NCBI GenBank assembly: GCA_013812485.1
Contig: JACCTJ010000116.1
Coordinates: forward strand, 1 to 5,252
Reading direction: 5' to 3'
Source of the DNA: Thermoleophilaceae bacterium
Lineage (GTDB): Bacteria; Actinomycetota; Thermoleophilia; Solirubrobacterales; Thermoleophilaceae
Length of the DNA: 5,252 nt
The translations under genes and the position numbers were made by a program. Under the pieces are notes generated by a model that did not search any database, was not told the DNA's origin, and saw only the letters and a list, made by a program, of their open reading frames with translations. Every line of letters starts with the position of its first letter. The first letter of the stretch is position 1. Positions 1 to 5,252 of this stretch are shown here, in pieces.

Positions 1-816
1 GACGGCTCGTTCCTCGACGCGAAGGCCGAGGGCGCCGACATCCGCATGGTCTACTCGCCGCTCGACGCGCTGCGGATCGCGCGCGAGAACCCCGACCGCG
101 AGGTCGTCTTCTACGCGATCGGCTTCGAGACCACCGCGCCATCGACCGCGCTCACGCTCATGCGCGCCAAGGCCGAGGGGATCCCGAACTTCACGTGCAT
201 GTGCTCGCACGTGACGATCGTTCCGCCCCTGCGCGCGCTGCTCGACTCGCCCGACCTGCGCCTCGACGGCTTCATCGGACCCGGGCACGTCTCCACCGTG
301 GTGGGCGCGAGACCGTTCGAGTTCATCCCGTCGAGCTACGGCAAGCCGCTCGTCGTCTCGGGCTTCGAGCCGCTCGACGTGCTGCAGTCGATTCACATGA
401 TCCTGCGCCAGCTCTCAGACGACCGCTGCGAGGTCGAGAACCAGTACGGCCGCGTCGTCCCCTACGAGGGCAACACGCGCGCGCTCGAGGTGCTCTCCGA
501 GGTCTTCGAGCTTCGTCCCCACTTCGAGTGGCGCGGCCTCGGCTTCATCTCCCAGAGTGCGCTGAAGCTGTCGGAGGCCTACGCCGACTTCGACGCCGAG
601 CGGCGCTTCGAGGTGCCCGGCGTGCGCGTCGCCGACCCCAAGGCGTGTCAGTGCGGCGAGGTCCTCAAGGGCGTGATCAAGCCGTGGGAGTGCAAGGTGT
701 TCGGCACCGCGTGCACCCCGGAGCGGCCGATCGGCACGTGCATGGTCTCGCCGGAGGGGGCATGCGCCGCCTACTACAACTACGGACGCTTCGCGCGCGA
801 GCGGGAGGTGGTGTGA
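1..816 (+). CDS. hypD: HypD, hydrogenase Fe-(CN)2CO cofactor assembly scaffold (5'-truncated by window edge)
   Basis: This is the C-terminal part (271 codons plus TGA) of HypD, the iron-sulfur protein that with HypC forms the cytoplasmic scaffold on which Fe(CN)2CO is assembled before insertion into the hydrogenase large subunit. The frame is open from base 1. ATG 46 is internal, because HypD-like sequence (DGSFLDAKAEGADIR) precedes it and the family is about 370-380 residues. About 100 N-terminal residues, including the redox-active GPGCPVC region, therefore lie outside the window. Numbering from base 1, I see GFETTAP (41-47), GFIGPGHVSTVVG (90-102) and the C-terminal cysteine-rich segment with Cys at 216, 218, 231, 238, 247 and 255. 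That segment includes CQCGEVLKGVIKPWEC and MVSPEGACAAYY, and several of these cysteines bind the [4Fe-4S] cluster in the family. The stop overlaps the hypE start. Identity is very secure; the true start cannot be seen. Confidence 0.97.
   Translation, partial: DGSFLDAKAEGADIRMVYSPLDALRIARENPDREVVFYAIGFETTAPSTALTLMRAKAEGIPNFTCMCSHVTIVPPLRALLDSPDLRLDGFIGPGHVSTVVGARPFEFIPSSYGKPLVVSGFEPLDVLQSIHMILRQLSDDRCEVENQYGRVVPYEGNTRALEVLSEVFELRPHFEWRGLGFISQSALKLSEAYADFDAERRFEVPGVRVADPKACQCGEVLKGVIKPWECKVFGTACTPERPIGTCMVSPEGACAAYYNYGRFAREREVV
803..816 (+). promoter_or_regulatory. hypE ribosome binding site and hypD/hypE start-stop overlap
   Basis: A purine-rich GGGAGG (803-808) lies inside the last hypD codons, 4 bases before GTG 813. 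The GTG shares bases with the hypD TGA (GTGA, 813-816). A second in-frame GTG at 819 sits about 10 bases after the same motif and is an alternative start two codons later. Either choice implies translational coupling of hypE to hypD. Confidence 0.6.
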
Positions 817-1925
817 GCGTGGGCCCGGAAGGCACGGCCGCGGCGCCGCCGAGCGACCGCGAGGAGCGCATCCTCGGCATCATCGAGACGGCGCGCGCCA
901 AGCGCTCCAAGTTCCGCGACAGCCACATCACGATGTCGCACGGAGCGGGCGGCAAGGCCACCCAGTCGCTGATCGAGGGGCTGCTCGTGCCGGCCTTCGG
1001 ATCGCAGACGCTGACGACCATGGACGACGCCGGCGCGATCTCCGTCGGCGGGCTCGACCTCGCCATGACCACCGACTCGTTCGTGGTCAAGCCGATCCGC
1101 TTTCCTGGCGGGTCGATCGGCGAGCTGGCGGTCAACGGGACGGTCAACGACCTGGCCATGGCCGGGGCGCGACCGCTGGCGCTGAGCCTGTCGCTGATCC
1201 TGGAGGAGGGCCTGGCCGCCGAGGACCTCCGAGCCGAGGTGGAGGCGATCGCCCAAGCGGCGCGCGAGGCCGAGGTCGAGATCATCACCGGTGACACCAA
1301 GGTCGTCGAGCGCGGACACGCCGACGCGATGTACATCTGCACGACGGGGGTCGGCCGCCGCGATCCGCGTGCTCAGCTCTCGCCGAGCGCCCTGCGGCCC
1401 GGCGACCGCGTCCTGGTCTCGGGTCCGGTCGGCGAGCACGGCACGGCGATCATGCTCGCCCGTGGCGAGCTCGGCCTCGACGCCGAGATCGAGTCCGACA
1501 CGCGCTCGCTGTGGCCGGCCGTCGACGCCCTGCTCGACGCGGCCGGGCCGTCGCTGCGCTGCCTTCGCGACGCCACGCGTGGAGGCGTGGCCTCGGTGCT
1601 CAACGAGCTCGCGCGCGCCTCGGGCGTGGCCATCCTCGTGCGCGAGGCCGACGTGCCGGTTAAGCCCGCGGTCGCCGGCGCCTCCGAGCTGCTCGGCATC
1701 GACCCCCTGTACGTGGCCAACGAGGGCAAGCTCGTCGCCTTTGTCGCGCCCGGGGATGCCGACGCCGCGCTCGCCGCGCTGCGCGCCGTGCCCGGCGGCG
1801 AGGGGGCGGCCGACATCGGCGAGGTCAAGACCGAGCCGCCCGGGATGGTCCTGGTGGCGACGGGTTTCGGCGGCAAGAGGGTGATGGACCAGCTGGTGGG
1901 CGATCCGCTTCCGCGGATCTGTTGA
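813..1925 (+). CDS. hypE: HypE, carbamoyl-dehydrating maturase for hydrogenase cyanide ligands
   Basis: HypE takes a carbamoyl group from HypF onto its C-terminal cysteine and dehydrates it with ATP to a thiocyanate, the source of the CN ligands of the NiFe site. The 370-residue product ends in PRIC, so the catalytic Cys is residue 370 and the gene is intact at its 3' end. The PurM/AIR-synthase-like fold is supported by SHGAGGK (42-48), MDDAG (70-74), MTTDSF (85-90), FPGGSIGELAVNGTVNDLAM, ILEEGL, GDTKVV (160-165, ATP/metal site) and DATRGGV (253-259). GTG 813 is chosen because it overlaps the hypD stop and has an upstream GGGAGG; GTG 819 is possible. ATG 933 would give a conventional short N-terminus, but it would leave about 120 bases non-coding in a tightly packed operon. 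The 40-residue lead before MSHGAGGK is longer than in E. coli HypE (336 residues). Function is secure, the start moderately so. Confidence 0.96.
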   Translation: MSVGPEGTAAAPPSDREERILGIIETARAKRSKFRDSHITMSHGAGGKATQSLIEGLLVPAFGSQTLTTMDDAGAISVGGLDLAMTTDSFVVKPIRFPGGSIGELAVNGTVNDLAMAGARPLALSLSLILEEGLAAEDLRAEVEAIAQAAREAEVEIITGDTKVVERGHADAMYICTTGVGRRDPRAQLSPSALRPGDRVLVSGPVGEHGTAIMLARGELGLDAEIESDTRSLWPAVDALLDAAGPSLRCLRDATRGGVASVLNELARASGVAILVREADVPVKPAVAGASELLGIDPLYVANEGKLVAFVAPGDADAALAALRAVPGGEGAADIGEVKTEPPGMVLVATGFGGKRVMDQLVGDPLPRIC

Positions 1926-1932
1926 GGAGGGG
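1924..1932 (+). promoter_or_regulatory. hypA ribosome binding site overlapping the hypE stop
   Basis: The purine run GAGGAGGGG starts inside the hypE TGA (1923-1925) and ends one base before the hypA GTG at 1934. It matches the anti-Shine-Dalgarno sequence well. It favours GTG 1934 over the upstream in-frame TTG at 1922, which lies within and before this motif. Confidence 0.7.
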
Positions 1933-1933
1933 C

Positions 1934-2302
1934 GTGCACGAGCTTTCGATCGCGGAGGCGGTGGTGCGGGTGGCGACTCGCCATGCGGGCGGACGGCCGG
2001 TCGCGAAGGTCACGCTCCGGGCCGGCCATCTGCGCCAGGTCGTGCCCTCGGCGCTCGAGTTCGCCTTCGAGCTCGTGGCGGTCGGCACGGAGGTCGAGGG
2101 CGCGGAGCTCGAGATCGAGGAGGTACCGGCGGCGGGGGTCTGCCGCGAGTGTGGAGTCGAGAGCGAGCTGGACGGCTTTCCGCTGTGCTGCACGGGTTGC
2201 GGGGGCCTGAACATCGAGCTGATCCGCGGCGAGGAGCTGCTGGTGGACTCGCTGGAGTTGGAAGAAGAATCAGAACTAGCGTTGGCGACGAGAGGGGCTT
2301 GA
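1934..2302 (+). CDS. hypA: HypA, nickel-delivery metallochaperone for hydrogenase maturation
   Basis: HypA (122 residues) binds Ni(II) through its N-terminus and, usually with the GTPase HypB, passes it to the large subunit precursor. Starting at GTG 1934 gives MHELSIAE, placing His2 exactly where the family needs it for nickel binding; a start at TTG 1922 would bury this His and is rejected. The structural zinc site is visible as C70-x2-C73 and C86-x2-C89, with an additional Cys at 85 immediately before the second pair (LCCTGC). The middle follows the family pattern (VTLRAGHLRQVVPSALEFAF). After the usual end of the fold (VDSLELE) there is an acidic tail of about 12 residues, encoded by codons richer in A/T than the rest of the window. 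The gene is 8 bases after hypE and 2 bases before hhyS. hypB is not in the window. Identity is very secure. Confidence 0.96.
   Translation: MHELSIAEAVVRVATRHAGGRPVAKVTLRAGHLRQVVPSALEFAFELVAVGTEVEGAELEIEEVPAAGVCRECGVESELDGFPLCCTGCGGLNIELIRGEELLVDSLELEEESELALATRGA
2291..2297 (+). promoter_or_regulatory. hhyS ribosome binding site inside the hypA 3' end
   Basis: AGAGGGG lies within the last hypA codons, 7 bases before ATG 2305. This spacing supports the ATG as the hhyS start. The frame remains open upstream to an in-frame start at 2149 inside hypA, but that start has no protein homology to support it. Confidence 0.6.
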
Positions 2303-2304
2303 CG

Positions 2305-3354
<1,050 letters not shown>

Positions 3355-3370
3355 CCGGAGCTACCTAGAG

Positions 3371-3379
3371 GGAGAGGAG
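3371..3379 (+). promoter_or_regulatory. hhyL ribosome binding site
   Basis: GGAGAGGAG ends 5 bases before ATG 3385. It is one of the strongest Shine-Dalgarno matches in the window and lies in its largest non-coding gap (3355-3384, 30 bases). Nothing else, such as an inverted repeat or promoter-like motif, is evident in that gap. Confidence 0.75.
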
Positions 3380-3384
3380 ACACC

Positions 3385-5172
3385 ATGGCCGTTCGCGAGA
3401 AGGTGGAGCCGCAGGCCGGCAACATCGTCGACATGTCGTGGGACCCGATCACGAGGATCGTCGGGAACCTGGGCATCTACACCAAGATCGATTTCGACAA
3501 CAACGAGGTCGTCAGCTGCAAGAGCACGTCGTCGCTGTTCCGCGGCTACAGCGTGTTCATGAAGGGCAAGGACCCGCGCGACGCGCACTTCATCACGAGC
3601 CGCATCTGCGGGATCTGCGGCGACAACCACGCCGTCTGCTCGATCTACGCGCAGAACATGGCCTACGGTGTCAAGCCGCCTCCGGTGGCCGAGTGGATCA
3701 TCAACCTCGGCGAGGCGGCGGAGTACCTCTTCGACCACACGATCTTCCAGGACAACCTGGTGTTCGTGGACTTCTGCGAGCAGATGGTCAAGGAGACCAA
3801 CCCGAGCGTGCTCGAGAAGGCGGAGAAGGCCGAGGCCCCGGGCGGGTCGATCCACGGGTACCGGACGATCGCCGACATCATGCGGTCGTACAACCCGTTC
3901 GTCGGCGAGCTCTACCAGGAGTCGCTCGTGATTAGCCGGATCACGCGCGAGATGATCTGCCTGATGGAGGGGCGTCACGTGCATCCCTCGACGGTCTACC
4001 CGGGCGGCGTCGGCACGGTGGCGACCCCGACCCTGTTCACCGACTACCTCACCCGGCTGTTGCGCTGCCTCGACTTCATCAAGAAGGTCGTGGCGATGAA
4101 CGACGACGTCTTCGACTTCTTCTACGAGGCCCTGCCGGGCTACGAGGAGGTCGGTCGCCGGCGTATCCTGCTGGGCTGCTGGGGGGCACTCAACAACCCG
4201 GACTACTGCACCTACGAGTACAAGACCATGAACGACTGGGGCAACGAGATGTTCGTCACCCCCGGCATCATCGTGGACGGCGAGCTCGTGACGACAGACC
4301 TCGTGGAGATCAACCTCGGGATCCGGATCCTGCTCGGAAGCTCCTACTACGACGACTGGCAGAACGAGGAGACGTTCGTCCCCAAGGACCCGCTCGGGAA
4401 CCCCGTGGACAAGCGCCACCCCTGGAACCAGACCACCCTGCCGAAGCCGCAGAAGCGCGATCTGGACGGAGGCAACTACTCGTGGGTGATGAGCCCGCGC
4501 TGGTATGACAAGCGCACCGGGGACCACCTGGCGCTCGACACCGGCGGCGGCCCGCTCGCGCGGCTGTGGGTGACCGCCCTGGCGGGCAAGGTCGACACGC
4601 CGTTCGTCAAGTCCACCGGGCAGAGCGTCGAGATCACGCTGCCGCAGACGCCGAACACGCCCGAGCAGAAGCTCGAGTGGAAGATCCCGCAGTGGTCGAA
4701 CGCGATCGAGCGCGACCGGGCGCGCATCTATTTCCTCGCCTACTCGGCGGCGATGGCGGCGTTCTTCGTCGAGAAGGGGCTCGAAGAGGTCAGGGCCGGA
4801 CGGACGAAGGTGTTCGAGAGCTTCGACGTCCCGGACGAGGCGATCGGCTGCGGCTTCCACGAGGCGGTGCGCGGCGTGCTCTCGCACCACCTGGTGATCC
4901 GCGACGGCAAGATCGCCAACTACCACCCGTACCCGCCGACCCCGTGGAACGGCAGTCCCACGGACTCCTACGGCACCCCCGGACCGTACGAGGACGCGGT
5001 CATGGGTCAGCCGATCTTCGAGGAGAACGATCGGGACAACTTCCGGGGGATCGACATCATGCGCGCGGTGCGCAGCTTCGATCCGTGCCTGCCGTGCGGC
5101 GTGCACATGTACCTCGGAGGCGGCCAGACCCTCAAGCAGGTGCACTCGCCGATGCTCGGCGAGCACGGCTAG
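3385..5172 (+). CDS. hhyL: [NiFe]-hydrogenase group 1h large (catalytic) subunit precursor, H2 oxidation
   Basis: This 595-residue precursor holds the NiFe(CN)2CO centre that splits H2. The nickel/iron ligands are C75 and C78 in R73-I-C-G-I-C with H82 following, and C568 and C571 in DPCLPCGVH (566-574). Other active-site residues by motif alignment are D117 (FDH), R496 (VRGVLSHH) and D566. Two departures from most [NiFe] hydrogenases are visible: the N-terminal RIEGH motif reads RIVGN (24-28), so the gate Glu is Val26; and the residue before the canopy Arg is Val495 where Pro is common. The whole sequence, including HVHPSTVYPGGVGTVAT and SSYYDDWQNEETFV, is recalled as strongly similar to the mycobacterial group 1h enzyme, whose relatives oxidise atmospheric H2. 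H574 is followed by a 21-residue tail expected to be removed on maturation. ATG 3385 has a strong RBS. The organism's H2 affinity cannot be read from the sequence. Confidence 0.97.
   Translation: MAVREKVEPQAGNIVDMSWDPITRIVGNLGIYTKIDFDNNEVVSCKSTSSLFRGYSVFMKGKDPRDAHFITSRICGICGDNHAVCSIYAQNMAYGVKPPPVAEWIINLGEAAEYLFDHTIFQDNLVFVDFCEQMVKETNPSVLEKAEKAEAPGGSIHGYRTIADIMRSYNPFVGELYQESLVISRITREMICLMEGRHVHPSTVYPGGVGTVATPTLFTDYLTRLLRCLDFIKKVVAMNDDVFDFFYEALPGYEEVGRRRILLGCWGALNNPDYCTYEYKTMNDWGNEMFVTPGIIVDGELVTTDLVEINLGIRILLGSSYYDDWQNEETFVPKDPLGNPVDKRHPWNQTTLPKPQKRDLDGGNYSWVMSPRWYDKRTGDHLALDTGGGPLARLWVTALAGKVDTPFVKSTGQSVEITLPQTPNTPEQKLEWKIPQWSNAIERDRARIYFLAYSAAMAAFFVEKGLEEVRAGRTKVFESFDVPDEAIGCGFHEAVRGVLSHHLVIRDGKIANYHPYPPTPWNGSPTDSYGTPGPYEDAVMGQPIFEENDRDNFRGIDIMRAVRSFDPCLPCGVHMYLGGGQTLKQVHSPMLGEHG
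5107..5169 (+). other. C-terminal propeptide of HhyL, predicted endopeptidase cleavage after His574
   Basis: In Ni-dependent maturation of the large subunit, a dedicated protease cuts after the His (or Arg) of the DPCxxCxxH motif once nickel is inserted. Here that leaves a 21-residue tail beginning MYLGGG and ending MLGEHG. The cleavage site is inferred from the family rule. No protease gene is visible in this window. Confidence 0.7.
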
Positions 5173-5183
5173 CGGGGGCCCGG

Positions 5184-5252
5184 TTGGACGACCAGGAGGC
5201 ACGGGACCGGGTCGCGAGGGTCGAGACTCTCCTCGAGGAGGTCGAGGCCCTC
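5184..5252 (+). CDS. Start of a downstream operon gene, possibly the NifU-like/accessory protein of group 1h operons (3'-truncated)
   Basis: An open frame starts at TTG 5184, 11 bases after the hhyL stop, and runs off the window after 23 codons. A weak G-run (GGGGG, 5174-5178) lies 5 bases before the TTG. No ATG or GTG is available in this frame between the hhyL stop and the window end. The peptide is charged and reads as an amphipathic helix (ARDRVARVETLLEEVEAL). Group 1h operons commonly carry a NifU-domain accessory gene directly after the large subunit, and the helix resembles its N-terminus as I remember it. That assignment rests on position and a very short sequence, so it is tentative. 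That a gene starts here is more likely than its named identity. Confidence 0.5.
   Translation, partial: MDDQEARDRVARVETLLEEVEAL

Noticed and set aside
46..48. ATG 46 as the start of hypD.
   Set aside because: HypD-like sequence continues upstream to base 1 in the same frame, and the protein would lack about a third of the family, including essential cysteines. The gene is cut by the window edge.
195..812. The hypE reading frame stays open far upstream, inside hypD, from an ATG at 195.
   Set aside because: The upstream translation is Arg/Ala-rich with no HypE similarity, while the hypD frame there is strongly conserved. HypE is taken to start at GTG 813.
1922..1933. TTG 1922 as the hypA start.
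   Set aside because: It would add four residues before MHELSI and displace His2 from the N-terminus, where it must bind nickel. The ribosome binding site lies downstream of this TTG.
2149..2304. Extension of the hhyS frame upstream into hypA from position 2149.
   Set aside because: The extra 52 residues have no small-subunit similarity and overlap the HypA zinc site. ATG 2305 has a well-placed ribosome binding site.
5173..5183. A possible terminator hairpin after hhyL, around the GGGCCC palindrome.
   Set aside because: The self-complementarity is only six bases with no loop and no U-tract, and coding resumes at once. No terminator is supported.
3361..5202. A very long open frame on the minus strand antisense to hhyL (about 613 codons).
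   Set aside because: It mirrors hhyL almost end to end, is dominated by Arg, Val, Asp and His as expected from reading G/C-ending codons backwards, and shows no recognisable domain. It is a high-GC shadow.

Overview
The window is one continuous, co-directional (+ strand) block of [NiFe]-hydrogenase maturation and structural genes from a high-GC bacterium. Codon third positions are overwhelmingly G or C. The structural subunits look like the group 1h ('actinobacterial-type', formerly group 5) uptake hydrogenase. This points to an actinomycete-like soil bacterium, but the same enzyme occurs in other phyla (for example Chloroflexota and Acidobacteriota), so the phylum is inferred and not proven.

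Layout: the 3' part of hypD (1-816, cut by the window edge); hypE (813-1925, overlapping the hypD stop by 4 bases); hypA (1934-2302); hydrogenase small subunit hhyS (2305-3354, only 2 bases after hypA); large subunit hhyL (3385-5172, after a 30-base gap); and the first 23 codons of another gene (5184-5252, cut by the window edge). The longest non-coding gap is 30 bases. No promoter, terminator, RNA gene, mobile element, repeat array or CRISPR was seen. The spacing indicates one transcript with translational coupling, and the promoter probably lies upstream of the window.

How the genes work together: HypE, with HypF (not in the window), makes the thiocarboxamide/thiocyanate precursor of the cyanide ligands on its C-terminal cysteine. 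HypD, with HypC (not in the window), is the scaffold on which the Fe(CN)2CO unit is built. HypA delivers nickel. The finished cofactor sits in HhyL, whose C-terminal tail is then expected to be removed by an endopeptidase. HhyS carries the iron-sulfur wire that takes electrons away from the active site.

In characterised relatives this enzyme oxidises H2 at very low, even atmospheric, concentration in air. That is family knowledge and is not shown directly here. The most telling sequence signs are a Cys-x-x-Asp proximal-cluster motif and four medial-cluster cysteines in HhyS, together with replacement of the usual RIEGH motif by RIVGN in HhyL. I found no undescribed system. The points worth a second look are these active-site departures and the placement of the hyp genes directly upstream of, and coupled to, hhySL.
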